This document shows positions 1 through 13,569 of a stretch of DNA of 64,000 nucleotides, piece after piece. Location of the stretch: contig NW_026515495.1 in assembly GCF_014898815.1 (NCBI RefSeq), positions 248,001-312,000 on the forward strand. Direction: 5' to 3'. Under the pieces are notes generated by a model. It did no database searches and had not been told where the DNA came from. It worked only from the letters and a program-made list of their open reading frames with translations. How positions within the stretch are numbered: position 1 is the stretch's first letter; every line of letters starts with the position of its first letter. Both the position numbers and the translations under genes were made by a program. Source of the DNA: Panonychus citri (lineage: Eukaryota; Arthropoda; Arachnida; Trombidiformes; Tetranychidae).

Positions 1-294
1 ACAAAAAATCAATCATTGAAACGATGTTACAAATAATTCAATGATTAAGTTTAATTTACTATTAGTAATTTAAATGTCGAAATCACAAACAATTAATATT
101 GCAATCAAGTTTCCGGTGATCTTATTATTAATCAACTAATTGTCAATCGATTGAATTTTGTAATCGACAAATTGAAAATGAGAAAAGTTCATTGATTCCG
201 AAACGGAAAGATAAATAATAATAATCCAGGTAAATGGTCAGTTCTTTTCTCATTATTACAATAACGGTAAATAGACCATCAGACCTCTTCCTCA

Positions 295-343
295 TGAAGA
301 TGATGATGAAGATGAAGATGATGAAGATGATGAAGATGATGAT
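295..343. repeat. GATGAA/GATGAT microsatellite
   Basis: This is a run of interspersed GAT, GAA and AAG triplets. A similar tract lies at 447-490. Both give spurious Asp/Glu, Met/Lys or Ile/Phe translations. Confidence 0.85.
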
Positions 344-3102
344 TACCTCTCTTCCTCCTTCATCATCATGTTTATACAATAAGGTGCGACTTTACATGAA
401 ACTTGTAGTTACTTCATAATGGAAACGTCTTTAAGGTCAATTTTTTTGATGATGAGGAAGAAGATGAAGATGAAGATGAAGATGATGATGTGGACGATAA
501 TTTGATGACCAATTCGCTTGGTCAGTTGTGCAAACCTGAAAGAAATAGATCAAGTTTGTTGAATAACATTTTCACCTTTGGGTTAACATGAACAACCTTT
601 TTGATTATCGTTAATTGTTTGATTAACAAAGGGGATGATTATCATGTGGCGATTATCAATTTTCAGGAAGTTCATTGTGTCAACATGATTACCGGAACGA
701 TAGACAATCTATTTGTTTATTCATTGATTGTTTTGTTTTGTTTTTCTTCATCTCTTTCGAAAAAGTTTTTTTTTAATTTCTTTCTCTCTTCTTTTTCGTT
801 CATGGTGACAATTTAATCGATATGATGAAAGATTGTCAATTGTTAATCACAATGAGATCACCAATTGTTACCAATCAGTAGCATTGGTTAATCTCTGTTC
901 CAAGATTAAATCATATTCAAGGTTATTAGAAACAATTTGATTCGATTAACAATTAACTGTTTTGTTTACCTTTTAAATGATTTGTTGTTAAATTGTCATA
1001 ACAATTAACAGAAGTGTTAACATTATCAACCTGTTACGAGATAATTAACTTAATCCAGATTAACAGATTGATTAACAAATGAACAGATTATGAATTAATT
1101 TACTATAATTAATTAGCTTGTACTCATTTAATTGGTCATCATAATCAGAATCATTTTAATAATTAATTGTTAGTCTAAATTATATCCTTGAGGTTTTTGA
1201 TTGTCCTTGATTATCTTAATCATAAGCAACTTAATTTGGTTCATCTTAATCATAATCAAGAGAAGTTATAACTTCCTGACAATTAAATTGTTAATTCTCA
1301 ATGTAAACCAGTTTTCTGGTCAATAGTTGATCCAACAATTTAGTTAATTATCTTAATCCTTTCATTTTGTTTTTATTAACTTAATCAACTTTTAATTATT
1401 ATTATAACTTAACCTTAACTTAATCAACAATTAACCATCATCATCCTCATGTTAACAACATTGTATCATGTTAATTATTAAATAATCAACACGAATGAAA
1501 CTTTTACAAACAACAATCAAAAAGTTTAAATTATCAATAATTCAACTGATTCAGTTTACAATCTTAATTGTTAGGTTAGATATATGATTATATTGTGTTA
1601 ATACAATTAAAGGTTATCAAGTTTAACAATCAAGGGTAAAACTGAAACAATTTAAAAACTATAATTATTACAACAATTAAAAGTAATTATAATTTGGTTG
1701 ACAATTTGTTTGATTCATGATTTTTGACAAAAAAAGTTTTTCATTTCAATACAAAAATTAGTTTTGTTAATTTAGTAATTGTAATAATAATGATAATTGT
1801 AAATAATTTAGTTAATCATGATTAATTTAAGAAACAATCAACTTTTATATAATCAACAATTTAAACCAGTTGAAGGTTATTAGGTTATCAATAATAATCA
1901 TTATTAACACTCAATATCGTTAATTGTGATACAATTGTTACAATTTTGTTATGTATTTTGAGTAACAATTAATTGAAAGTATTATAATTTAAATAGCAAA
2001 TTAATTAACAATCAACGACAATTATAATTACTTATTGAGAGATAATTTTCTAATTGATACTAATAGTGATTTCTAATAGCTTGTGGTTTCCAATTAATTC
2101 ATTTATATTACAACTGAATTAAGATTAACCTTAATTGTTGACCTTGAGTGAATTTGTGATCGTTTTAATTATTTAATGAGAAATCAAATTTTAATTAGAG
2201 TAATGAAATAATGATTAACAGAAACTTGAATTACTCTTAATAGTGACCTGACCTTAGCCGGAAGTTTAATTTATGGTTAATGATTTAAATCATTATTCAG
2301 TAATTTAGTTGTTAAGATCAATTGTTAATCTAATTGAGAAAAATTTTCATCAATCAAATATAATAGTTAACAAATTATCAAATTGCTTTTACTTTCAATC
2401 TATGATTTAATAATCAGCAGTTAATAATGAATTACAGTTGTAATTGTTAATTGTCAAGTTAATCATGTTAATTTGATTGTTATCATTTCTTCAAATTGAT
2501 CCAAAAAGAGTAAGGATATTTAAACTAAATTAAATTGTATTTTATTGACCTTAAATAATTTACTCTAATAGTTGATTGTGTTAATTGTGTTAACAGAAAT
2601 GAGAAAATCAAGTTAATAATTTATTGTGATTTTCATTAATGAAGATGAGTTTTTCAATTGTAATTGGCGAAAATTAAATCAAATGTAACAGTTAATTGTT
2701 GGCGAAAACAATCAAATTGTTCAGTGAAAGTGATTATTAGTTAATCATGGGAATTAGAGTTAAATTATTTCAATAAAGATTCAGTTCAATGTATTATTAA
2801 AATGAACCTTTTTTTTGAGAGGTTTGTTTAATCACAATCAATTTCTAATTGTGAACAATCAACATCTTATTCATCTCATCTTGTTATTGTATTAATGATG
2901 ATGACACACTAATAGTATATAAAAGTTTACAATCAGTTTTGATTGTTAACTAATTTTAACTTGGTGATTACAATAAACAACGTGGCGAAAAAAAAAGTTT
3001 ACTCAAAGTGAAATTGCTTCATAAGCAGAGTGAGAGAGAGAGAGATGAAGATGAAGATGGAGATGATGAGGAAGATAATGATTGAGAGCTATTAATGAAA
3101 TG

Positions 3103-3136
3103 AAGAGAGGGAGAGAGAGAGAGAGAGAGAGAGAGT
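3103..3136. repeat. (GA)n microsatellite
   Basis: An almost pure GA dinucleotide tract, with a shorter GA tract just upstream near 3030-3045. It directly precedes a less AT-rich patch. Confidence 0.9.
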
Positions 3137-6100
3137 CGAGATATTATTTTAAGAACTCGATTCTTTTTCGGGATTTAAGATTCGTTTCCACTCTAACGTT
3201 TCTCTGTAAGGATATTCTTGTCATCTCTTCCCTCTGATCTTTTGTCCTTGGCCTCGAGTTTTTCTCATTCATCACAAAATCATCACTTCATCTCCATCAA
3301 GGCTCCTTATGAATGGGAACTTTTTCTCTTCAAGTTCGCGATATGATTCGTTGTTACTTCAATGTTACTACTTCATTGTCATAACTTTTGAGTTTTTTTT
3401 CGAAAGGAAAAAAAATGATAGATTTGGCTTTCAAAATTTCTCTTTTTTTTTATTTTCGAATGACAAATATAATGTAGTATTTACTTCGTACTGGAAGTTA
3501 TTTATGTGGAAGGTTAAGAAAGAAAATGAAAGTGACAATCGATTCATTGGTAAAAGAAAAAGGTTCGGCTTGGAGGATGACCAAGCCTGGATATCGCTTC
3601 GGGAGGACGATTGAGCCTCACAATTGGAAGGTAAAATAGCCTCGAACAAAAAAGGTAAGTCATATGAGAGAAAGGGAAAAGATGGGAAAGGTAAATAATC
3701 TCCAACATTTTAGTTTTCTCACCTTCTTCAATTGCTTCATCTTCCTTTTCTTCACAACCATTATCTTCATCATCTTCCCTTTAATCATCTCCATCAAAAA
3801 CATTCTCCTTCATCTTCTTCTCCTTCTCCATCTTCTTCAACTACGAATTAAAATGAAGAAAAAAGAAACTTTTCTTCTCTCAAACTTGTTACTTTTCTCT
3901 TGCGAACAGATAATGATAGAATCGAAGCTGTTTATCATCATCATCACATCGAAATAAACTTTAGAAAGATGAACATGTGATATTACAATGAGAATAGAAG
4001 CAAAGAGACAAAACAGATATTCGCAATTTTCATTCTGATGGTTATTTCTTCCAGTTTCATGATTCCCATGAAAATCCATAGGTAATTTCTAAAAGCATCA
4101 ACTATTAAAGAGCAAAAAAACAAGGGTTGTAATGGTAAAAGAGGATCGTCAGTATCATGAGAGTGAGAAAACAAAAACAACATCAATGTATTGGTTGAGA
4201 AGACGATAAAATGAAAGAGTTAATATTTTGTTGCCACAGAGACACATTAATGTGATTGTTTGTATCAATTTGATTGTTATTGACAATTATTTCAACGGTT
4301 CGATACTCGCAACTTGATCACAGTTGATTGGTTTGTTGATTGCTGTTCCATTGTACCAGCAACAACAACAACAACAACAACATCAACCATTTCTGAAAAA
4401 CTTTTTCTCTTCCATCTTGTTTTCCTTTTATATTATTATTTTACTCTGACTACTTTACATTTAGCCTTGGGAACTTGTTTATCGTCCGATCCTAGTTTAA
4501 TAGACCAATTCACCACTAAGAGAGAGAGAGAGTAAAAGATAGAAAGAGAGAGAGAGAAAATGATGATGATGATGATGATAAACATGAAACAAGTTTTCAG
4601 GGTAAACAACTTTCTCCAATGTTGTTTATGTTACCTGTTGCATGGAGCTGTTTTCACGGTTGCTCATGTTTATCACTTTGATGCTTCTGTTATTCTTGTT
4701 ATTGTGTTTATCATTTTCTACGTTTACAAATTGGATTCCGTTAACTAAGATAAGCCCAGAATCCTGGAACTGGTTTCTCATATTCTCACCTACTCTTAAT
4801 TCATCCTGGATCTTGGTTCCTCTCTCATCTTCTTGTTTATCTCATTTACCACTTATTTATATATACATGTACATGTACTTGTGTAGCTCCCAATTCTGGT
4901 TTCCATGTTGATCTCCATGTTTATTGTAGTCTAAATATGTTGAGAAAAATTCATTCTGGTTCCTGATTACATTTCCTTCATCTTTCAAATCAATCGTCAG
5001 CAACATGAGCATTTCAATTGCTCCAATTTGTTATTAGAAATAGAAAACAAAAACAAAACAAAAAAGGATTAAGCTGATTACTGGTTTCTCCAAAATAATA
5101 ATAAGTATCTTGTCATCATTAAATCATTGATTATCTGTAGATATCCTTAATTAGAATGATGATAAATACAATTACGTTGATTAAAACAATGTTACTTAAA
5201 ACATTTGATTAGCTCAATATAAAAGTTAAACTTTAAGCTTTCATCACGTTGACCATTCCCATTGCACGTTTTTTAATCACTTTACAGTCTATTATCATTA
5301 CGATGGAGATAAGGATGAGGATGATGATGATGATGTCCACTCATTAATTTAGTCTAAAGTTGTTATTTAAAGGGATAAACAATTACTACTTTGTTATGGT
5401 GATGATGAAATTCATGACTGTTTATATTAGTGAGGGAAACATTTAAATGGTTTTCTATTTGTTTCCCTACCCATTCATAGAGATAACTTGTTGTCATTAA
5501 TTGTTGATTATTAATTGTTATTTGACGTTTTCTACTTCATCATCATCATCATCATCATCACTATTATTATTTCAAACAATAACTGAGTAATAATAATAAT
5601 AATGGGAAATTAAATGATTGTCATGGTAAAAAAATCCTTCCACCTCCACATTTACCTCCTACTATTCATGTTTACATGTAAAAAAATTGTTCACCTTAAA
5701 TCAGTTGAAATGATGATTAAATTGTTCTGAGAATCGTATCGTAAATTCATCAGCCATTTTACAATTAACTTAAATTGTTTGTATGTATATTGATCAATCA
5801 ATCTCAATCTCAATATCATGAATATAAATGATAATCAAATGATGATAATGATGATCAAGTCTCTTTATTTTTACTGATTAATTGTCTTAACCTTGTCCTT
5901 CAATCAGTTCCTTTACCTTTACCTCTTCATGATGATCAGATTATACAACAATTTAATTTCATCTCTCTTACAAGTTACAACAATCAACAATTAACTGTAT
6001 TAATTTGCTTTGATTGATTTAAACCATCGTTCCAATGTTATTGGGATCAGTGTTTTGCAGGTCATCAACAGGGTTTTAATAATAATAAGCAGGTTGTCAT

Positions 6101-7671
6101 TGTTGTCACAAATTATGATTGTAATTGTTGTACATATTCTGACAATTATGACAATAGAAATTAATTAATTGTTTAATTCTAATGATTAGGTCGACGAACC
6201 TGATTCAGTTTGGTTGTATAATATTTACTCTTTAATCTGAATTAATCATGATGATGATGATGATGATAGATACTCGTAAATGAGATGATAATCATCATCA
6301 TCATCGGCGACCTCCTAATGTTCAGACACAATTGAATGGAAATCAATTCAATTGAAAGAATCACAATTAACTTGATTAGTTTTTTTCTTCCAATCTTCAG
6401 ATTAAAGTAATAGTAGTTTTCCTCAAGTTTACAATCAAACAATTTAATCTATTGACGATTATCCCGTTTATCCCATTTTCTTATATTATGTAATGTAATT
6501 TAATCTTGGGTTAATTATGTTTGACCAAAGGAGATAATCAGTTGATTATCTAATATTAATAGTTTCAAATTTCACTTTAATCGCTTTTTAATGTTTCATC
6601 CATTAAAGTTAATCCGATATAATAAAAAAAACAGTATATCATTAGATTTTCATTGTTAATCCAGTTTGGAGATGTCAAAACGTTGATTTAGCGATTAAAT
6701 CAAGAAGATAAATTGTAAATTAAAAAGATAAAATTAGTAAATCAAATGTTCATAACAAGACAAAATGTATAATAGATTTACAATGTATTCGTCCACTAAT
6801 TTTAGCTTTGGACATTAATCGAAGCACCGAAATCACAACTTATCGAACTGATCCAAGTTAATCAGCCGTAAATCAATCAATTCGCAATCAATTGGAAATT
6901 TTAATTGTAGGAAAGAGAGAGAGAAATGAAACAACTTTCACCTTTTCGATTGCATTTAGATTGTTACCTGGAGACGATGATTATGTTTACGCTGCTATCA
7001 TTCAGCATCTGAACGTTTCATGGATCAAGTTGACATTTAGAAAATGTTTCAAAGTTCATCATCATGATTGAACAATTTATGAATCATTTCAACAATTTGA
7101 GAATCACATAAGTTACATAATAATAATGATGAGCAAACAAATATTCAAATTGAAGATGATTAACTTTAATCATCTTTATTGGAATGACAGTTACAAAGGG
7201 TCAATGAAATGAACTATTGGTTATTAACTGTAGAGTAGAGATTGAGAAAAGTTAATTTATTGGATCGAATATGACAAAAGTTCTAATGGAATGGAATTTT
7301 ATTGTTAACTGAATTAAGAACAAAAAAAAGTAAATACAAAGAATATACATCATGAGGTCTCCAATGAATCTTTCACCGTAATCGGACAAACTATTGAGCA
7401 ATTTTGTGTATTCTTTAAAATTTTGAATCGGTTTCCAGGGAATTAAAATGAAAATTTAATGGTGGAAAAAGTGAAAGAGGTAAATGGACCTTAGAGTGTA
7501 AACATTTCATCAGCTGATTCAATGATCACAATCAAAGAAAACGTCACTTGTTTGGGTTCACAATTTAATTCAATTCTCAAGATAATCAATCATGAAAATT
7601 ATGCTGGTTCATTTTAATTGTGTGAATCTTTCACATCTCTAATAATGTTTCCAAATTAATATTCTTTTCTT

Positions 7672-7673
<2 letters not shown>

Positions 7674-7709
<36 letters not shown>
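7674..7709. repeat. (CT)n microsatellite
   Basis: A pure CT dinucleotide run in intergenic DNA with no gene nearby. Confidence 0.9.
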
Positions 7710-7710
<1 letters not shown>

Positions 7711-9568
7711 TTCTATTCACAGGAAACATCAAATTACCGGTTAATTGTATTAATGGATAATGATGGTGAATTTATGATTATGGTTCCATGAGCATGGAAA
7801 ATGAAGATTTGAAAGAAAGCAAGAAACGTCAATCTAATGTTTCCCTTAAGTTGAAACTGGATTGAAGGAGGAAAAGAACAAAAAAAAACACTGATCAATG
7901 ATGATGATTTTGGGCCAGGCAATTGAAGAGAGAGAGAGAGTCTCGGGTGATTGATTAAGATTCAAGGACGAACAATTTAACATGAAAAGGAAAGAAAGAG
8001 AAACTGATTAGGTAAAATGAACCAAGTTCAGTGTTTTTGTTTATCATTCTGTTGATGTTATCATGTTGTTGTTTGTCTGTTTATTATTCTGTAGGCTGTT
8101 TAACTATTACCATGACCATGACCTTGGAATTGTGAGTAAAATTAGCTCAACCCAACAGAGATTCATTGACCTACTCATGATAATATCTATGGAGATGATT
8201 ATGATAACTAGATGATGATGAGGATGATGAAATATCCAAGGAGATACAGATAAAAAAAAAGGATTCTGAGTAGTAACTCTTAAAGTAAATAGAGAGAGAG
8301 AGACTTGAAAACAACATGAAAACCTGATAATTTTAATGATCATGGTTATTATCATGATGAAGATGATCACATTAACCAAAATCTCTTGTCAATCTAATAC
8401 GAGGTTGTCAGAATTTACCTGCATTTGAAATGATCATCTTTCCATCAAGGATCATCTTGTCTTCTTCCAACCATTTTTCTCATCAAAATTGTCTCTTTCT
8501 GCTATGTTTATGTTTGCTGTTCGTGGTGACAACAAGAACTCACTGAAATGTTTGTTTGTCATTCCCTATTATGGATGAACAACTATGATAATTATTCTGT
8601 TGACAATCATTTTGCTATTCATGAAATAAAATCGTTTCCATTGTGTGTAAATTTCAAGTAATTTAGAAGCTCATTTGTAATCTTCATTTCTTTCATCCTC
8701 TACGTGGTATTTACCTGATGAAAACTTTGATTTCTGTTCATTATCATGAGTGAGAGAGTTTGAGCTCTCCCTGTTTCGATTTCATGTATTAATCTTCCTC
8801 CCCTTTACCATTAAAACATTGAATCTCTATTTCAATTGTGATGTAATTTCATTCATAATCTTTGATATTGGTTAAAGTTCAGGATGAAAAGAGTTTGTTA
8901 ATCAATCTCAATGAGTTTGTAACTCGAAAGAAAAGTTAACCCGAATTAACCAGAAAAAAAGAAAGTTACTTCTTGAAGAAGATGAAAATTCTGATGATGA
9001 TGAGGGAAAAATTAATCTCTCTGAAAGATTATCCATTCATCATCATCTTCTTCCATTGTTATTTGTTATCATCATCATGATAATGATAATTTTATCTTCT
9101 TCTCTTCCCTATTTGATCAATAAAATAATGTGATGAAAATGAGAATACAAGATGAAGAGGAGAAAATTAGATGAGACTAGTTGATTAATTAAAAGATTGT
9201 AAATGTTACCCTATGGATGAATGATCGTAAGTCAATTGTTTATGTGTGTGTTTATCAATTAACTTGTGATTAAGTTGATTGTTTGACTGATTGTGTTTTA
9301 ATTGTGACGTAAAACTGGTTTTCTGGTTAAGTTCAAAAAACTGTTACTTTTTTAATCAACATTCAAATACTAATGATAATTAGAGAGACAAAATGTTTTT
9401 TTTATATTATATTCAACTAAATGATCGTTAATCATGGACAATGGATTAACCTGAATTTAGAATCTTTAATTGTTACAATTAACTTTGATTATCGTTTTTT
9501 AGTTTTCTCTCTTCTTCTCAATTCTTTTTCTCAACACAAAGAAAGTTCAACTTTCTTTGTTCTCTCTC

Positions 9569-9788
9569 TGACCTTTTCATCCCCTTGATACTTTAACCTA
9601 AACCCTCGAGGGGTCAAGCTCTATGGGCAAGGTTACTGAGAAAAGTTGACCTTTCCCTTGGAGGTTTATTATTATGCTTCCAATCACTGATGACCTAAAC
9701 TTTTAAGATCTGGAAAAAAAACCTTGAAGCCCGGGCACAAGTAATTTACTGACCAACTGACCTCTCAACGCCCTTTAAACTAAGGTCA
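9569..9788. promoter_or_regulatory. Cluster of nuclear-receptor half-sites
   Basis: Five exact AGGTCA/TGACCT words occur in about 220 bases, at 9569, 9647, 9691, 9758 and 9783. A GGGTCA at 9611 and a TGACCA at 9750 are near matches. AGGTCA is the half-site of nuclear receptors such as RXR, HR3, E75 and FTZ-F1. The patch is GC-richer than its surroundings. An enhancer role is inference only; no gene lies within 2 kb on either side. Confidence 0.3.
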
Positions 9789-11177
9789 CGAATCTGATTT
9801 AAACTTTAGCTCTAATGTTGACTTGATATCATGAGAATACAAAAACACTAACACTTACGATAAGATAATTGTACTAATAATTATGATTATCTTTTCGTCT
9901 TATGGATTAACCTTAATGCTAATCTTATCCTCATGATTACATTTACTTTCAATTGTCCACTAATGGTCATCTTAACAGTCATTTATTACCATTTTAATTG
10001 TTTTAAGTTTTTCTTGTTCAACGACAATTAATTTGAATTTACTTTTTTTCATCTCTCTCTCTCTCTCTCTCTCTGGATGATTTATTTACTAAACCAAACC
10101 GTTAATTGTTTCCCTTTCATTGTAATTACTCATGTGATGTAAATGATTAGTGTATGATTGTTAACTAATTGTTACTCAAGGAATGACAATCAAGTTTCAA
10201 TAATCTAATTACTGAATGATAATTACTCTTGATAAAATGTGAATACTAAGGTAACATGATCTTTAGATTATTCAATTTGATTGTTACTAATCTTGTGCAA
10301 AAAGAAAAGTTAATCAACAATTAAATTCAACTTTCTTTTCAAATCTGTAATTAGTTAAATTGCTGCTTGATTGTTACAACAACAACAACTTTACTTTCAT
10401 TCATCTGTATCTTTAAATACAATTAGAATTGAAAATTTACCGTTATAAACACTTTTTGATTGTTCAACAATTTGAACTAAATTGGTTGGAAACATTTTCT
10501 TAATTTGATTTGCCTTTAATCAGAAACACTTAAATTTAGATTTAAAATTAAATCTAACAATCAACTTATTCCAACTAATTTAATTGTAATCATTATTATT
10601 ACTATGAATAAGTTTTTCCCTTTCTTCAACTTATTGATCAAGTCTCATCATTTAATTGATTACATTTTATCAATAACAATCTTTTGATTATTAAGTATTA
10701 GGTATTATCAATCAAAGTCTGGTCATCATAATTAATTAATTACTATCATTAACTTTTTTTTTAGTGCCAAGATAATTAAAAAACAATTGAGAATCATGAG
10801 ATTGCCATGAAATGATCATATTAACTTGTTGATAATTATTACACCAGAATTGGAATCAATCTGACAAAGAAGAAACAATTGTAAACATTAAAATGAAAGC
10901 TTAAAAGATTAAGTTAATTAAATGTGATCACAATTAATGATAGAGATGGAAATTGATTAACTGAACAAAATAACAAGATTATCATAATCATCACATGGTT
11001 ATGATGAATGAAAATAACATCAGGATGAAGATTGAGTAATAACAACAACAACAACAATGAAAGGTAATCTAGCTAAACTTGTTTTCCATCATCAAGGTGA
11101 CCTTGGCAGCAATGGCAACAATCATCATCATCATCATCGTCATGAAGATATCGCAGATATGATGAAGAAAACATTGA

Positions 11178-11700
11178 AAGTTGGTGATAAAGTGAAAGCA
11201 CTCGCAATCAATTGATTGTCTTTCAATTCTGTAAATCAATCGGAACTGGGTGAATAGATGAATGTGAGAGAGAGAGGGAGAGAGTGAGAGGAAGATGATG
11301 GTGATGATGATGACGAAAATGAAGAAGATGCTGAGAAATAAAAGATAAACAGGTAACTAAGAATTTTCCAGAGATGAGTAAGTCAGAATTAAGATGGAGA
11401 TCAAGTTTTTTGCTCCTCATCATCTTCATCATCATTTTTCTCGTAAATAAGTTGATGATGATGATGAAGATGAAGATGAAGATGAAGATGAAGATGAAGA
11501 TGAAGATGATGATCCTGGTTACGCTGGTTCGACTTAGATGATTACTATCATCATCTTGTTTACAGTTTTCTCTCAAATTTCACCTTCAACCATGAAAAAG
11601 AAGCACAAACAAGATAATTTTGAAACTAATTCCAACAAAATGATTAAATTGATTACATAATCAACTGAAAGTGCAATTAAATCAATGGTTCCAAACAGCA
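11178..11700 (+). repeat. Dispersed repeat, copy A (pairs with 16310-16790)
   Basis: This segment is closely similar to 16310-16790 in the same orientation. Shared landmarks are a GTGAAAG..GCAATCAA start, TTGTCTTTCAATTCT, an AATTGGGTGAATAGATGAAT-like stretch, a stretch beginning AGAATTTTCCAGAGATGAG, an expandable GATGAA tract and a shared tail ending near AGTGCAATTAAATCAA. The GATGAA tract is longer here than in copy B. No terminal inverted repeat or target-site duplication is obvious. The two copies flank the protease and P450 genes, so this is either a non-autonomous dispersed element or the footprint of a segmental duplication. Confidence 0.75.
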
Positions 11701-12104
11701 ATCTAATTGTAATTGTAACAATTACGAGGTACATTGAGCTGCAGATGCTAACCTACAATTGTAACGTAATTGATTAAATAATAATCTTCTTCTTGATAAA
11801 AGTTGTTTCATTTCATTTAAGACGTTAATTAATTGTAACAATCAAATTGATGACGAAAAACTAATTGTTTCAATTATGACGACCTAACTTTGGATTAGTT
11901 GAAAGTTTTATTATTATTGCATTTTGATTATTATTATTATTATTACTCTAATTGTAGTAATCAATTTATCATTTATGAATAATTAAACCAAATTAACCAT
12001 CTGTCATTATCAACAATTAAGGTTATCCAACCTAATGATTAGATGATTAACCAAATTACGAAAAAATTACCATAGTTTTGTCAATTGAACCTCACTAGTA
12101 AATT

Positions 12105-12110
12105 TATAAA
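12105..12110 (+). promoter_or_regulatory. Candidate TATA box of the first cathepsin gene
   Basis: TATAAA lies about 130 bases upstream of the start codon at 12242. The spacing is similar to the TATA boxes upstream of 36405 and 38768. Confidence 0.4.
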
Positions 12111-12241
12111 TTGCTGTCGCAGTGTCATCATGATAATCATTTAGGTTCAGTGTTAACTTTTGATCACTTTACAGATAATCAAAATAGTTAATTAACTTTA
12201 ATTTACTTTGGGTAATCATCTTGATAATCTTAATTGTGATC

Positions 12242-13512
12242 ATGATCTTTTTAATATTATTACTCGCAATTCCTGCTGAGCTTCATGGGGCTGATGAGAA
12301 ATCATTTGATATAAATAAACTTTGGTCTTTTTTCAAGGTAAGTAATTTAAATGTAAAGATCTAATTATAGTAATTAACTTTTTCGTTATATAAATATTGT
12401 TGATTTTTTTAGAACGAATTTCAGAAAACTTATTATTCAGATCGAGAGGAGCGATTTCGAATGAACATTTTCGCTTCTAATTTGGGAACAATTAACGCTC
12501 ATAATGATCGAGCTGAAAAAGGATTGGAATCATTTACCATGGGAGTTAATAAGTTCAGTGATTTGGTGAGTATGAGGCTTTTGTTTTTCGGTTGAAATTT
12601 TTGAACGAAAACTTTTTAACTTTTCGAGTTTTCAGACTTTCGATGAATTTTCGTCTAAATATCTTGGAGGACGATTTCGATCCAAAGGATTTAGTAGTTG
12701 GTTCTTAGGTGGACCAATAAATCATCTTGCCGATCCCAGTGAATCTTTGCCCGATTTTCTTGATTGGAGAGAATCAGGAATCGTTAGTTCGGTCAAGAAT
12801 CAGGGTGCTTGTGGTTCATGTTGGTCATTTTCGACAGTTTCATCCCTCGAATCAGCTTATATGAAGAAAACGGGAAATAAAACCACTTTAAGTGAACAAA
12901 ATCTTATGGACTGTTCGTGGGCTGAAGGTAATTTAGGCTGTAACGGAGGTTGGATGTCCGATGCTTATCGGACTGTCACTCGACTGGGAGGTATCATGAG
13001 TGCGGCTGATTATCCATATGCTGGTCGAGATTCAATCTCTTGCAAATACACCCAATCCAAAGCAGTATTAGGAGTTGAAAATTATGCCACAGTCGACGGC
13101 TTGGCTAATATGAAAAGCGCAGTGGCTAAAACAAACGTCGCCGTGGCCATGGAAGTGGACAACAAATTTCAACACTACAAGTGAGTACTTAATAGTTGAT
13201 TCCATTATATATATATAAATAAGTAGAAAATGCTAATCTAATAATCTAATTGAATGAAGGAATGGAGTCTTTAAATCAAGTGGGTGTAAGAATACACCCA
13301 AATCCCTTAATCACGCTGTGAACCTTGTCGGCTTTGGTAAGGCCGTTATTCCCGTGAATACAACTCGAGATGGTGAATCGACTGAGGTTGATTATTGGCT
13401 TTTAAGAAATAGCTGGAGTAACTCTTGGGGCGAGTCAGGGTATGCAAGGATTCAAACAGGTCAGTGTGGTATTGAATTTGTTGGATTCTATCCGATAATC
13501 AAGTTAATCTAA
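12242..13512 (+). CDS. Cathepsin L-like cysteine protease (C1A papain family)
   Basis: Secreted or lysosomal papain-family endopeptidase, probably digestive. I infer four exons: 12242-12337, 12413-12565, 12636-13180 and 13260-13512. All introns are 70-80 bases with GT-AG ends and join to a 348-residue preproenzyme, a normal length. The N-terminus MIFLILLLAIPAELHG is a signal peptide. The I29 inhibitor propeptide follows, with an ERFNIN-type ERFRMNIF and GVNKFSDL. The mature enzyme begins near LPDFLDWRESG. The catalytic set is complete: the oxyanion Gln in QGACGSCWSF with Cys145, His283 in LNHAV, and Asn315 in NSWSNSWG. The conserved LSEQNLMDCS and GCNGG blocks are present. It is clearly diverged from the second cathepsin L at 33405, so it is not a recent tandem copy. 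Substrate preference cannot be read from the sequence. Confidence 0.93.
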
Positions 13513-13559
13513 TTTTAAAATGAGTGACTACACTTGATGAATTAATTAATTGTTACAAG

Positions 13560-13565
13560 AATAAA
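13560..13565 (+). terminator. Poly(A) signal AATAAA of the first cathepsin gene
   Basis: A canonical AATAAA begins 47 bases after the stop codon. Confidence 0.6.
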
Positions 13566-13569
13566 AAAA

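Larger units (their letters stand above)
1..12100. other. Gene-poor AT-rich intergenic region
   Basis: I see no convincing gene here. The sequence is AT-rich and dominated by recurring words such as CAATTA, TAATTG and GTTAATC, with GA/CT and GATGAA/GATGAT microsatellites. The open frames it contains are Met/Lys-, Ile/Phe- or Ser/His-rich translations of these simple repeats, or short AT-rich frames with no recognisable domain. Two less AT-rich patches stand out: about 3150-3660, which includes a small perfect hairpin, and about 9540-9800, which holds clustered TGACCT words. Either could be a regulatory element or an untranslated exon, but nothing in the sequence settles this. Confidence 0.6.

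Noticed and set aside
143..419. Open frames on both strands rich in Met/Lys or Ile/Phe
   Set aside because: They are translations of a GATGAA/GATGAT microsatellite with no domain or plausible start context.
4560..4911. Two overlapping hydrophobic frames that look like small membrane proteins
   Set aside because: They start in ATG-repeat or pyrimidine-rich DNA, overlap in different frames and show no recognisable motif.
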